From: VRUE01 sp035605695 | GTDB lineage: Bacteria; Actinomycetota; Thermoleophilia; Solirubrobacterales; 70-9 | Reading direction: 5' to 3' | Length of the DNA stretch: 64,000 bases | NCBI GenBank assembly: GCA_035605695.1 | Contig: DATNGZ010000052.1 | Location: forward strand, 106,182 to 170,181 | Shown here: positions 25,203 through 34,494 of the stretch, piece by piece | Layout of the letters: each line of letters starts with the position of its first letter | Position numbering within the stretch: position 1 is the stretch's first letter | The notes under the pieces: model-generated | What the model was told of the DNA's origin: nothing | The model's input: the letters and a program-made list of their open reading frames with translations, nothing else | The model's database searches: none | Program-made: the position numbers and the translations under genes

Positions 25203-27064
25203 GCGCCTTCCCGCTGCGCTACGCGAGGCGCAACATCCTGATCGGCCCCGGCGGGGAGGCGGCTGCGCTCTACCGCGCCGACACCACCGCCTATCCCTTC
25301 CTGCCGACTAGCGAGAAGTGGGCGCTGCTCTTCCGGCTGGAGCGCTTCGCGCATCTCGCCGGTGCCGACTTCTCGCTGTGGCGGGTCCAGCGGGCCTATC
25401 CGGCAGAGCGCTACCCGCACGAGCTGGCCGACCTGCTCGACGTCGAGCATGGCGATCCCGAGCGCTGGCGCCGCTACCTGGACGGGCACGCCGACCGGCT
25501 GCGCCAGCTCGGCTCCCACCTGCCCGAGGTCTATGTCGCCGTTTCCCTGGCGGAGGCCGAGGGCGGCCCAAGCGCGCTTCGCTCCTTCGGGCGGGCGCGC
25601 CGCCGGGTCGAGGAGCTGGCCGGCGTCGGCGGACCGCGACCGATCTCCGGCGCCGAGCTGGAGGTGCTGGCGGCGGCCGAGCAGCGCACCTTCGACCGGA
25701 TCAGCGGGGCAATCGCCCTCCAGCGCGCCTCCACGCGCGAGTTGCAGTGGCTGCTGCGGCGGGCGGCCTGCCGCGGGGTCGCCGAGCCCCAGCTCGAGAA
25801 CCACTGGCAGCCCGACGCGCTGGTCGTCGTCTCGCCGAACGGCCCGAGCGCCTATGAGCCGCTGGAGCACGATCTTTGGCGCTGCGCGAACGCGCCGGCC
25901 AGCGAGGACCCTGGCGAGCCGCCCGCTCTCGTGGTCGAGGCCGAAGAGGCGACCTCCCACCAGGCGTTCCTCTGCGCCGGCTCGCTTGCCGAGGAGGCCG
26001 AGTTCCCGGGCGCCGCCGAGCTGCTCTTCGCCCCGGCCGAAGACGCCGGCTTCCCCGTCGACGCGGTGCTGCACGCCGAGTGGGTCGGCAACCGCGAGGC
26101 GCTCGGCCAGGTGCGGCGTCGCATCCTCGACGTCGAGCACGCCTATCGCGAGCAGCTCGAAGGGGTGAGCGGGCCGGGCCTGCTCGCCGGGGAGGATCGC
26201 GAACTCGCCCGCGAGTACGAGGCGATCCTGCAGTCCTCTGCGCACCCGCCGATGTTGCGGGCCTCGATCTCGCTGGCGCTCGGCGCCGCCGAGCGCTCCG
26301 AGCTGGAGCGGCGGGTGACGACGCTGCGCGAGCGCTTCGGCGACGTCGCCCTGCACCGCCCGCGCGGCCTCCAGCACGCGCTCTTCGCCGACCACCTCCC
26401 GCAGCCGGGAGGTGGCGCCGTCGGCGACTACGTCCAGCAGATGACGGTCGAGCAGTTCGGGGCGACCGTCCCGCTGGCGAGCACCCAGGTCGGCTCGCCC
26501 GACGGCATCTATCTCGGGTACGTGCCCTCGGCCGCCGGGCGGCCGGTCCGCTTCGACCCGACCGAGGCGCCGCGGACGGCGCGCCCGCCCGGCGTCCTGC
26601 TCGCTGGCACGCCGGGCAGCGGCAAGACGGTCGGCGGCGAGGCAATCGCCTACAGCGGCGCCGCTCGCGGCTCGCTCGTCGTCACCTTCGACCCCAAGCC
26701 CGACCACAACTTGGAGGGGGTCCCCGAGCTGGAGGGCGAGGTCGAGGTGCTGGAGCTCTCCGGGCATCCCAGCAACCAGGGAAAGCTCGATCCGCTGCAG
26801 ATCGGGCTGCCCGAGCTGCGCGAGGAACTCGCCTCCAGCTACCTGATCGAGCTGCTGCGCGACCCGCCCTCCTCCTGGGAGGTCGCGATCGACCGCGCCG
26901 TGCGCGACGCCGTTCGAGCGGGCGAGCAGAGCCTGCTCTGCGTGATCGCGCGCCTGCGCGATGGCGACTCCGCCGCTGCCCGAGAGGCCGGCGAGGCGCT
27001 TGAGGTTCTGTCGGACTTCGGGTTGGCGCGCCTCGGCTTCGCGCCGATCGGGGAGGCCGCGTGA
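25199..27064 (+). CDS. VirB4/TraC-type conjugation ATPase, N-terminal part (Walker A)
   Basis: A 621-residue protein starting at GTG 25199 (overlap with the previous stop). Residues 1-440 are the VirB4 N-terminal domain. Near 468-477 lies Walker A (AGTPGSGKTVG), followed by VTFDPKPDHN. The protein then stops after GFAPIGEAA, before Walker B, which is in the next ORF in another frame. Usual VirB4 proteins hold both motifs in one chain of about 800 residues. The stop overlaps the next start as GTGA. Supplies energy for pilus or channel assembly, probably as a two-chain enzyme. Confidence 0.85.
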   Translation: MSAFPLRYARRNILIGPGGEAAALYRADTTAYPFLPTSEKWALLFRLERFAHLAGADFSLWRVQRAYPAERYPHELADLLDVEHGDPERWRRYLDGHADRLRQLGSHLPEVYVAVSLAEAEGGPSALRSFGRARRRVEELAGVGGPRPISGAELEVLAAAEQRTFDRISGAIALQRASTRELQWLLRRAACRGVAEPQLENHWQPDALVVVSPNGPSAYEPLEHDLWRCANAPASEDPGEPPALVVEAEEATSHQAFLCAGSLAEEAEFPGAAELLFAPAEDAGFPVDAVLHAEWVGNREALGQVRRRILDVEHAYREQLEGVSGPGLLAGEDRELAREYEAILQSSAHPPMLRASISLALGAAERSELERRVTTLRERFGDVALHRPRGLQHALFADHLPQPGGGAVGDYVQQMTVEQFGATVPLASTQVGSPDGIYLGYVPSAAGRPVRFDPTEAPRTARPPGVLLAGTPGSGKTVGGEAIAYSGAARGSLVVTFDPKPDHNLEGVPELEGEVEVLELSGHPSNQGKLDPLQIGLPELREELASSYLIELLRDPPSSWEVAIDRAVRDAVRAGEQSLLCVIARLRDGDSAAAREAGEALEVLSDFGLARLGFAPIGEAA

Positions 27065-27618
27065 TGGCCGGCGAGCGCTCGGTAATCACGATCCGCACGC
27101 CGGGGCTCTCGCTGCCCGATCCCGGCGCCTCCCGCGAGACCTACACCCGCGCCGAGCGCGTCTCCGTGGCGACGCTCGCTCTGGTCGCGGCAAAAGCTCT
27201 GCGCCTCGTCAGCAGCAACCGCCAACGACACAAGATCGTGCTGCTGGACGAGGCGTGGTTTCTCCTGGCGTCGACGCAGGGCCGGCTGCTGCTGAACCGG
27301 CTGATGCGGCTCGCCCGCTCGATGAACGCCACGATCCTGCTGGCGACCCAGCGGCTCGCGGACCTCGGCGACCTCTCCGAGCTGGTCGGGGTCTTCTTCA
27401 TCTTCGGCCAGGACTCGCTGCTCGAGGCCGAACGCGCGCTGCGCATGTTGGGCCTCGATCCCGAGGACCCGACGCTGCGCTCGCGACTGACCGAATACCG
27501 CCAGGGCCTCTGCCTGATGCGCGATCTCGACGGCCGCGTCGGCGAGGTGCAGTTCGACCTCGTCTTCCCCGAGCTGCTGGCCGCGCTCGACACGACGCCG
27601 AAGGCGGCGAGCGCGTGA
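27061..27618 (+). CDS. VirB4/TraC-type conjugation ATPase, C-terminal part (Walker B)
   Basis: A 185-residue protein carrying the rest of the VirB4 ATPase domain: Walker B in HKIVLLDEAWFLL (residues 59-71), the motif TILLATQRLADLGD that senses nucleotide, and the closing RVGEVQFDLVFPELLAALD. It starts at GTG 27061 (or ATG 27064), with GGGGAGG at 27050-27056 as its own ribosome binding site. It continues the family alignment almost exactly where the upstream chain stops. Either a natural split or a sequencing or mutational frameshift. Confidence 0.85.
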   Translation: MMAGERSVITIRTPGLSLPDPGASRETYTRAERVSVATLALVAAKALRLVSSNRQRHKIVLLDEAWFLLASTQGRLLLNRLMRLARSMNATILLATQRLADLGDLSELVGVFFIFGQDSLLEAERALRMLGLDPEDPTLRSRLTEYRQGLCLMRDLDGRVGEVQFDLVFPELLAALDTTPKAASA

Positions 27619-29810
27619 GGGCCTTGGAGAAGAGGGGGCGTGTGGGCCGGGTTCTGATCCCGGCCCTTCTCCTCGCCGGGCTGCTCGTGCTCGGCGCCCA
27701 CCCGCTCGCGGGCGCGGCGAGCGACGTCTGGAGCAACGTCGGCCCCTCGCCCCAGCTGGGCGACGGCGGCATCGCGGGGCGCTACCCGCTGACCAACTAC
27801 TCGCTCGATCAGCACTTCGACGCGGTCGAGGCGTCGCTGACCGGCGGAGTGGACGTCTCCGGCGTGCCGCCGATGATCGCCTACTTCCTCGCCTCGATCC
27901 TCTGGCTCCTAACGAGCTTCCTGGCGAATCTGCTGATAACCCTCTTCGGCTTCGTCTTCAGCCTCGATCTCGTCAACGGGTCGCAGGCCACCGGCGGGGA
28001 GGGGGCGCTGGCGCCGGTCTCCCAGGCGATCCACGCCATCTACTCCGACGTCTTCGGGGCGCCCTGGCTCGTCCTCGCGATCGCGGTCGCCGGGATCTGG
28101 GCGATGTGGAAGGCGCTGGTGCAGCGCCGCTACTCCGAGACGGCCGGCGCGCTCGGGCTCAGCCTGATCTACGTCGTCCTCGCACTCTTCTTCGTCGCCC
28201 AGCCGGGGACGACCATCGGCAGCGTCTCGAAGTGGACGAACCAGATGTCGGGGGCGTTCCTGTCGATCACCTCCCACGGCAGCCCCTCGAGCGCCCGGCA
28301 GGCGAAGGAGGACACCGCCAACCAGCTCTTCGACCTGCTCGTCTTCAAGCCCTGGGTCGTTCTCAACTTCGGCGGCCTCGAACACTGCGTCCGCGCCGGC
28401 ACCGGCGACGGAGACACCGACCCCGAGTCGGTCGCGGTCCGCCCGCTGTCCTCCAACCCCGACCGCGACGCCGCGCTCGCCCGCCGCCTTCAGCGCGGGA
28501 CCGAGGTCACCGCCGATGGCAAGGTCTGCGTCAACAACGCGAACAAGTACGCGCCGCGCTTCCTGCGCCACAGCCTCGGCGCCACCGACAAGGACGAACG
28601 CGACCGCGAGTACGACGCCCTCAATGACGGCGACGCCTCCGACCTCCCCGACGCCGGCAGGTCCGGCTACCGCCTCGGGGTCGCCGACAAGCCGGCGAGC
28701 GACGCGATGGAGGAGGGCGGCCAGTACCAGCGGCTGCTGCTGGCGCTCGTCCTCTTCGTCGGCGAGCTGGGCGCCTTCCTGCTCCTGGGCTCGCTGGCGA
28801 TCGGGATCATCCTCGCCCAGGTTCTGCTGCTCCTCCTGCTCGCCTTCAGCCCGGTGGCGCTGGTGGCGGCGGCGATCCCCGGTCGTGGCCACGACTTCTT
28901 CAAGGGCTGGCTGCAAAAGCTCGCCGGCTACCTGCTGCGCAAGGCCGCCTACTCGCTGATCCTGGCGATCCTGCTCGCGGTCAACGGCGCGCTGGCGAGC
29001 GCGACCGCGCAGCTCGGCTGGCTTATGTCCTTCGGCCTGCAGTCGCTCTTCTTCTGGGCGGTCTTCCTGCAGCGAAAGACGCTCGCCGACAGCCTGATCG
29101 GAATCGCGACCGGGCCGGGGGCGCCGGGGCGCGAGGGGACGCTGCGGGTGCTTGGCGTGTATGCGGGCGCCCGCATGGGCGGCCGGGCGCTGCGACCGTT
29201 GCGCCCGGCGGGCCGCTCGAGCGGCGGTGGGTCGCGGCGCCTCTTCGGCGGCGGGCGCGGAGGCGGTGGCGCCGATCCCAGCCGACCGCGACGGGCGCCT
29301 CTGCGCGGCACCTCCTACAGCGCTCCGGTCGGCGATGGCTACCCGAGCCTCGACGCCCCGAGTCAAGGCCCGCCACCGCGCCCGCCAGCTCGCGGCGAGA
29401 AGGCCGAGCGCCGCGCCGCGAAGCCCTCGCCACGAGCGAGCGCCGCCGTGCCGGATTCGCCTCCGCCCGAGGGCGCGGCGGCCAATGGCGCCGCTCGTCG
29501 TCGGCGTCGCTCACGCAAGGCAGCCTCCCCGGAGACCCCGCCGCGCGAGCCCGGACAGGAGAAAAAGGGGAAGGCCACCCGCGCTCCCCAGCGCGAGGGC
29601 AAGCAGCCCACCGCCCGCCCGCCGATTCGCAAAGGCACCGCAGCGCCCAAGCCGCAGAGACCCCTCGCCGATGAGCTGCGCGCCGAGCGCGAGCGCGGCG
29701 CGAAGGCGCCCAAAAAGTTCCCGCCGGGCGAGCAGGGCAAGCCCGACCCCGCGCGCCGGCCGGCGCCGCCCAAACGCAAGCGCCGCGGTCGCAAAGGGGG
29801 CTCGCGGTGA
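27615..29810 (+). CDS. VirB6/TrbL-like polytopic conjugation protein
   Basis: A 731-residue membrane protein from GTG 27615. It has a signal-like helix, then at least six TM helices in two clusters (about residues 75-195 and 370-490), separated by an external domain with three cysteines (EHCVRAG, KVCVNNA). The second cluster includes LLLALVLFVGELGAFLLLGS and LLLLLLAFSPVALVAAAIPG. A cytoplasmic tail of about 220 residues is Pro/Arg/Lys-rich. Layout matches VirB6-like channel proteins of Gram-positive conjugation systems. Confidence 0.75.
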   Translation: MRALEKRGRVGRVLIPALLLAGLLVLGAHPLAGAASDVWSNVGPSPQLGDGGIAGRYPLTNYSLDQHFDAVEASLTGGVDVSGVPPMIAYFLASILWLLTSFLANLLITLFGFVFSLDLVNGSQATGGEGALAPVSQAIHAIYSDVFGAPWLVLAIAVAGIWAMWKALVQRRYSETAGALGLSLIYVVLALFFVAQPGTTIGSVSKWTNQMSGAFLSITSHGSPSSARQAKEDTANQLFDLLVFKPWVVLNFGGLEHCVRAGTGDGDTDPESVAVRPLSSNPDRDAALARRLQRGTEVTADGKVCVNNANKYAPRFLRHSLGATDKDERDREYDALNDGDASDLPDAGRSGYRLGVADKPASDAMEEGGQYQRLLLALVLFVGELGAFLLLGSLAIGIILAQVLLLLLLAFSPVALVAAAIPGRGHDFFKGWLQKLAGYLLRKAAYSLILAILLAVNGALASATAQLGWLMSFGLQSLFFWAVFLQRKTLADSLIGIATGPGAPGREGTLRVLGVYAGARMGGRALRPLRPAGRSSGGGSRRLFGGGRGGGGADPSRPRRAPLRGTSYSAPVGDGYPSLDAPSQGPPPRPPARGEKAERRAAKPSPRASAAVPDSPPPEGAAANGAARRRRRSRKAASPETPPREPGQEKKGKATRAPQREGKQPTARPPIRKGTAAPKPQRPLADELRAERERGAKAPKKFPPGEQGKPDPARRPAPPKRKRRGRKGGSR

Positions 29811-31048
29811 GCGCGGTCCGGCGTCGGGGCGGCGCTCTGCTCGGGCTGATCGCCACCGCGGTCCTGGCCACCTTGGTGGTGGCGGTGACCGGCACGGTGA
29901 TGGCGATCCTCGGCTCGGAGATCGCCTGCATGGGAGGAGGCGGCCCGGCGATTGCCGCCCCGGCGACCAAAGCAGCGGTGCGCGAGATCCCGCCCAAGCG
30001 CCTGCGCATCTACCAGCAGGCCGGGCAGCGCTTCGACGTCGACTGGGCCTTCCTCGCCTCGATCGGCTACCAGGAGTGCGGCCACGGCGCCTGCGCCGAG
30101 GTCAACCCCTCCGGCTGCGGCGGCCCGATGCAGATCGGGATGGTGCGCGAAAGCGCCTGTAGCCCGGGGTCGGGGCCGACCATTTGGGAGCGCTACAAGT
30201 TCGACGCCGACGGCGGCGGAGCGGACCCGTTCAGCCCCGCCGACGCGATCTTCACCGCCGCCCGGATGTTGCGCCCGGTCTTCGGGCTCGCGGGTGACTC
30301 CTACGCCGCCTATCGGCAGGTCGCCTGCAACTACTACGGCGCCTGCTCGGACGGTGTCGCCAACTACGCCGACGAGGTGATGGCGCGGGCCGTCGAATAC
30401 GGCTTCCGCGGCAAAGGCTCGCCGTCATCGTCCAGCCCGGCGGCGAGCGAATCCGCCGCGAGCGCAGGCAGCTCATCGTGCGGGTCGAGCGGGTCGGCCA
30501 CCGCCAGCGGCAACGAGATCGTCCGTATCGCGCAGAGCCAGCTCGGCACTCCCGAGAGCCCGCCCGGATCGAACTGCAACCCCTACGGGCCGTGCGTCGA
30601 ATGGTGCTCGCTCTTCGTCGCCTGGGTTTGGAAGCGGGCCGGCGTCCCGTTGGAGGGCAGCACTGCGACCTACGCCTACTCGGGCACCGTCTACGAATGG
30701 GCCGAGGCCCACGAAGGCGGCGGCCTGCCCGGCGTCGCAGCGCCGGGGGAGTCGCCGTTCTCCACCGCTGAGCCCAACGGCGCCCGCGCCCTGCCACCGA
30801 CGGCGACGCCGGCACCCGGCGACGCCGTCCTCTACGGCAGCGGGCCGACCGACTCAGACCACATCGGCATTGTCGAGCGCGTCTTCCCGAGCGGGCAGAT
30901 CACGACGATCGACGGCAACTTCGGCAACCGGGTCGCGCGCTCCGGGCCGTTCCTCCCCTCGCAGGCGGTGAGCTACGGGATGCCCGGGCCGATCTTCGGC
31001 TACGCCCACCCGCCGAGCACCGAGAGCGAGGTGGGCGGAGATGGTTGA
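29807..31048 (+). CDS. Bifunctional cell-wall hydrolase: SLT transglycosylase plus CHAP/NlpC-like domain
   Basis: A 413-residue exported enzyme, VirB1-like. One N-terminal helix is followed by a lysozyme-like SLT domain (WAFLASIGYQECGHGAC with a catalytic Glu in YQE, then GPMQIGMV). A Ser-rich linker leads to a CHAP-type amidase/endopeptidase domain: Cys in PCVEWCSLFVAWVWKRAG, His in DSDHIGIVERV, and a closing TTIDGNFGNRV. It cuts glycan and peptide bonds of peptidoglycan to let the conjugation channel through. Overlaps both neighbours. Confidence 0.88.
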   Translation: MSAVRRRGGALLGLIATAVLATLVVAVTGTVMAILGSEIACMGGGGPAIAAPATKAAVREIPPKRLRIYQQAGQRFDVDWAFLASIGYQECGHGACAEVNPSGCGGPMQIGMVRESACSPGSGPTIWERYKFDADGGGADPFSPADAIFTAARMLRPVFGLAGDSYAAYRQVACNYYGACSDGVANYADEVMARAVEYGFRGKGSPSSSSPAASESAASAGSSSCGSSGSATASGNEIVRIAQSQLGTPESPPGSNCNPYGPCVEWCSLFVAWVWKRAGVPLEGSTATYAYSGTVYEWAEAHEGGGLPGVAAPGESPFSTAEPNGARALPPTATPAPGDAVLYGSGPTDSDHIGIVERVFPSGQITTIDGNFGNRVARSGPFLPSQAVSYGMPGPIFGYAHPPSTESEVGGDG

Positions 31049-31553
31049 CCGCCTCCGCGCCCTGCTTGAGGAACCGCTCGACCCCCGAGTCGGCCGGGCG
31101 ATCGTGGTGCTCGCCAGCGCGATCCTGCTCGGCCTCGCCGCGCTCTTCATCCTCGCCGCCCGGCAGTCGGAGACGAGCACCAGGGCCGAGGAGCCGCCGG
31201 CCCCGCGGTCGGCGTCCGGCTCGGCGACCGCGGACCTCGCGCCCGCGCCGACCCCGGAGCCCCCGGTCACTCCGCGCCGGCAGGACCCCCAGGATCAAGA
31301 GGGCAGCGCCGCCGCCCGGCGCGCCGCCCGCGCGCTCGCCTCCCACCGGGCGCTCCAGCACGTCCCGTATCTAGGCGACGAGCTGGAGGTCGAGCTTGTT
31401 GGCGCCCGCGGTCACAAAGCCGTTCTTCGGGTCACTGCCGACACCGTCCAGGCCGCGCGAGCAGGCTGGCGCCGGTTCCTGCGCCGCTACCTCGATTCCG
31501 GCCGGGCCTACCTCCCGATCTTCCGCGGCGAACTCGGAGAGCGCAGTGGCTGA
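31041..31553 (+). CDS. One-TM conjugation-operon protein of unknown function
   Basis: A 170-residue protein. One TM helix (AIVVLASAILLGLAALFILA) at residues 20-39, then a Pro/Ala/Glu linker and a small C-terminal domain (HRALQHVPYLGDELEVELVG, then WRRFLRRYLDSGRAYLPIF) that looks folded, with alternating charged and aromatic residues. No known family recognised. Its position between the wall hydrolase and the coupling ATPase suggests a structural channel role. Confidence 0.6.
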   Translation: MVDRLRALLEEPLDPRVGRAIVVLASAILLGLAALFILAARQSETSTRAEEPPAPRSASGSATADLAPAPTPEPPVTPRRQDPQDQEGSAAARRAARALASHRALQHVPYLGDELEVELVGARGHKAVLRVTADTVQAARAGWRRFLRRYLDSGRAYLPIFRGELGERSG

Positions 31554-31678
31554 GCGGCGGCACGACAACTGCCCCGGTCGCAAGCTCGGCGCCCGCTGGC
31601 GGCGGCCCGGATGGAGTTCGCCTCGCCGGCACCGGCGCCGAGGACGACGTGGCTGCGGCTCTCGATCAAGGAGGAACC

Positions 31679-31846
31679 GTGGCTAGTCGGCTGGCCACCC
31701 CCCAGGCCACCCGTGCGGCCACCTGCGCGGCCACCCGTCGGGCCGCTTCGGCCCTCGCCGCGAGCGGCCGAATCCCGCGGCCCGGCGCCGATCGCGGCCC
31801 GCGCGTTTTGCCGACATTCCTCCGTCACCCAAAGGTCGGTGCGTGA
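31679..31846 (+). CDS. Small basic Ala/Arg-rich ORF
   Basis: A possible 55-residue protein. GTG 31679 follows a perfect AAGGAGG at 31669-31675, and the stop overlaps the next gene's GTG 31843. It begins MASRLATPQATRAATCAATR. Composition is simple (Ala, Arg, Thr, Pro) and no domain is visible. The ribosome binding site and the overlap favour translation; it may serve mainly to couple ribosomes into the large ATPase gene. Confidence 0.4.
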   Translation: MASRLATPQATRAATCAATRRAASALAASGRIPRPGADRGPRVLPTFLRHPKVGA

Positions 31847-34494
31847 TGGGTGGCAATCGATCCGACCCCCGTCCGATGCTGGCGATCTTCGCCGCTGCGG
31901 TGCTTCTCGCCCTCTGGCGGCTCATATCGAGCATCGACCCAGGTCAGCTCCTCGCCTCGATCCTCTCGCTCGCGCCCTTCGCTCTCGGCGCCCTCGCTAT
32001 CGCCGCCGCGCTGGCTACGCATCGCCGTCTCGCGACCCGCCGCACGCTCCGATCGCGCCGTGCCGTCGCGATCGTGCCCGCGGACTCGTTCGACGCCGAG
32101 CCCGACGCCGTGCTTCGCTTCGCCGCCCAGCTCGCGGACACGGAGCGCAGGGTCGCGGGCTGGGTCGACCGCCGCGCCTCGGCGATCCGCATCCGGCTCG
32201 CCGCCGACGCCGAGCGGCGACTGGTCTACGTGCTGGAGGCCCCCGAGCGGGCAGGCGAGGCGATCCGCACGGCCCTCGCCAGCTTCGAAGGCGTGCAGGA
32301 GCGCCCCGCCGAGGAAGTGCTGAAGGCGGACGAGGCGCCAGAGGGAGACGAGGCGCCAGAGGAGACCGCCAAGACCGACGATGGCAAGCGCTCGGTGCTG
32401 CGCACCGAGCTGGTGCTGGCCCGCCCGAGCGTCGAGCCGCTGGCGCGTCTCTCCCCGAAGCCCGATCCGTTGCAGCCCTTCGCCGCGGCGGTTGGACGAC
32501 TTCGCCGCGGTGAGGACGCGGGTGTCTGCGTCGACCTTCTGCCGGCGAGCGGCCTTCGCGCCGCCCGCCTGCGGCGGCGGCTGCGGCGGGAGGCCCGCCG
32601 CATCCACGGCGAGCGCCGCGACTGGCCGGCGCTCCTGAACGGCGAGGAGCGTCGTCGCACCAGGCCCGACCCACAGGAGCAAGTAGAGCGCCGGGGCGCG
32701 GTGCAGGCGGTCGACGCGAAGCTGCGCGAGTCCGGCGAGCTGTTCGAGGCGCAGATCCTCCTGCGCGGCGAGGCGCCGACCAGGGGCCGGGCAGAAGCGG
32801 CGATGTCGGGCCTGCTCGCCGCCTTCCGCCCACTGGCCGAGCGCAACTACCTGAAGGCCTCCGGGGTGCCGATCCCCGGCGTCGCCTTCCTTGGCTCCGA
32901 TGTGCCGTTGCGGCGAGGGAGCTTCGATCGCCGCTTCGCCTCCGGCTTCTTCCGGCCGGCACGAAAGACGATCCTGACTGCGCGCGAGCTGTCCGGCTTC
33001 CTGAAGCCGCCGACTGTCCACTGCGGCGAGCGCAGCGTCCTGCGCTCGGGAGCCTTGCTCTCGCCGCCTCCGGATCTACCGGAGTTCGCGAAAGGCAACG
33101 CGAGCATGATCCCGCTCGGCAAGGTCGCCACCGAGTCCGGCGAGCAGATCGTCGGCGTCCAGACCGCCGACACCTTCTTCACCTACATCGCGGGCCGCTC
33201 GCGCTACGGCAAGACCGAGGCAGCGATTGCCCAGTTCGCCCACCTCGTCAGAGCAGGGCACGGTGGCCTCTTCCTCGACCCCCACGGCGACGGCCTCGAG
33301 CGGATCGAGCCCTACCTGGCCGAGGCCGCCGAGCGGGTGGTTCGGATCGACCTCGGCCCGGGCGCAGCCTCCGAGCAGCCCGGCTGGAACCTCTTCGAGT
33401 TCGGAGGCAGCGCGGCAGAGAGCGAGGCAAAGGTTGAGGCGGTTGTTGATGCCTTCGCCTCGGCGCTCGAGTGGGGCGAGCGCTCTACGCGTGCAATCAA
33501 CCTGACCAGCCAGGCCGCCGCCGCGCTGGCGGCGATCGCCGGGCGTCTGGACTCCGAGCTGGCGCCGACGATCTTCCAGATCCCGACGCTGCTCTCGGAT
33601 GCCAAGTGGCGCGAAGCAGTGATCCCATTCCTGCCACGCGCCGACCAGCGCTTCTGGGATGACCGTTTCCCGCTCCTGGCCCCCGAGGCGATCACCCCGG
33701 TCACGAACATGGTCGACCGCCTGCGTCGGGTCGAGAGGGTCAGGGCGCTCCTCGGTCAGAGCAAGAGCACCTACCGGGTCCGCGAGGCGATGGACGGGGG
33801 CAAGATCGTCCTCGCTTGCCCGGGCGCCGGCGGCACCCGCGACCGGCTGATCGCCAACCTGCTGCTTTTCGACCTGCTGCACGCCGCCCGTGGCCGTGCC
33901 AACCTGGCGCCCGAGCGGCGCAAGCCGTTCTGGGTCTTCCTCGACGAGGTGCAGAGCTATGACGGCGCCGCCTCGGGCAACCTCGCCGCGCTTCTGGAGC
34001 AGAGCGCCAAGTTCGGCCTGCGGGCGGTGCTGCTGAACCAGAACCCCGAGCGCTTGAGCCCGGCGACCCTGAACGCGCTGACGACCAACCGCTCGCACCT
34101 CCTCGCCTCGACGCTCAACTCCCACGCCGCCTCCCTCATCGCCAAGGAGTGGGGCAAGCGGGTGAGCCCCGAGGCGCTGACCGGGCTGGAGCGCTTCCGC
34201 TTCATCACCCAGGTCACCTACAAAGGCAGGCTCAGCGCGCCCTTCGCGCTGGGCGGGGTCCGGGTCGAGGAAGTCCTCGAGGACCCGGCCGAGACGTCCG
34301 CCTCCAAGGGGCTACCCGACGTGAGCGGGGGCGGCCGATCGGTGGCCGAGGTGACCCGGCATCTGGAGACGCTCGATGACCGCATCCAGGCCGAGCTGGG
34401 ACGCCAGCACGGCAACGGAGGGGCGGAGGCGCAGTCGGCTGGCGGGCCGGAACCGCCGCCACACGGGCAGGAAGAGGTCGAAGGCGATGGGTGA
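31843..34494 (+). CDS. Type IV coupling ATPase (VirD4/TraG/HerA-like)
   Basis: An 883-residue membrane-anchored ATPase. Two N-terminal helices (residues about 8-60) precede a large N-terminal domain. The motor has Walker A in AGRSRYGKTEAAIAQFAHLV with GLFLDPHGDG after it, Walker B in FWVFLDEVQSYDG, and RAVLLNQNPERLSP (sensor). C-terminal tail acidic and Gly-rich. It delivers the relaxosome DNA to the channel. The start GTG 31843 overlaps the small upstream ORF; ATG 31846 is in another frame. Walker A reads RSRYGKTE, an unusual but workable GKT loop. Confidence 0.85.
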   Translation: MMGGNRSDPRPMLAIFAAAVLLALWRLISSIDPGQLLASILSLAPFALGALAIAAALATHRRLATRRTLRSRRAVAIVPADSFDAEPDAVLRFAAQLADTERRVAGWVDRRASAIRIRLAADAERRLVYVLEAPERAGEAIRTALASFEGVQERPAEEVLKADEAPEGDEAPEETAKTDDGKRSVLRTELVLARPSVEPLARLSPKPDPLQPFAAAVGRLRRGEDAGVCVDLLPASGLRAARLRRRLRREARRIHGERRDWPALLNGEERRRTRPDPQEQVERRGAVQAVDAKLRESGELFEAQILLRGEAPTRGRAEAAMSGLLAAFRPLAERNYLKASGVPIPGVAFLGSDVPLRRGSFDRRFASGFFRPARKTILTARELSGFLKPPTVHCGERSVLRSGALLSPPPDLPEFAKGNASMIPLGKVATESGEQIVGVQTADTFFTYIAGRSRYGKTEAAIAQFAHLVRAGHGGLFLDPHGDGLERIEPYLAEAAERVVRIDLGPGAASEQPGWNLFEFGGSAAESEAKVEAVVDAFASALEWGERSTRAINLTSQAAAALAAIAGRLDSELAPTIFQIPTLLSDAKWREAVIPFLPRADQRFWDDRFPLLAPEAITPVTNMVDRLRRVERVRALLGQSKSTYRVREAMDGGKIVLACPGAGGTRDRLIANLLLFDLLHAARGRANLAPERRKPFWVFLDEVQSYDGAASGNLAALLEQSAKFGLRAVLLNQNPERLSPATLNALTTNRSHLLASTLNSHAASLIAKEWGKRVSPEALTGLERFRFITQVTYKGRLSAPFALGGVRVEEVLEDPAETSASKGLPDVSGGGRSVAEVTRHLETLDDRIQAELGRQHGNGGAEAQSAGGPEPPPHGQEEVEGDG

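Noticed and set aside
24785..26767. Long minus-strand open frame of 660 codons
   Set aside because: Antisense to the TcpE and VirB4 genes; composition is typical of GC-rich shadow frames and no domain is visible.
27040..27070. Programmed -1 frameshift joining the two VirB4 parts
   Set aside because: No slippery heptamer precedes the stop, and the second frame has its own GGGGAGG and GTG/ATG; coupled re-initiation explains it better.
27909..29366. Minus-strand open frame of 485 codons
   Set aside because: Shadow of the VirB6-like gene; Arg/Asp/Gln-rich with no hydrophobic core or motif.
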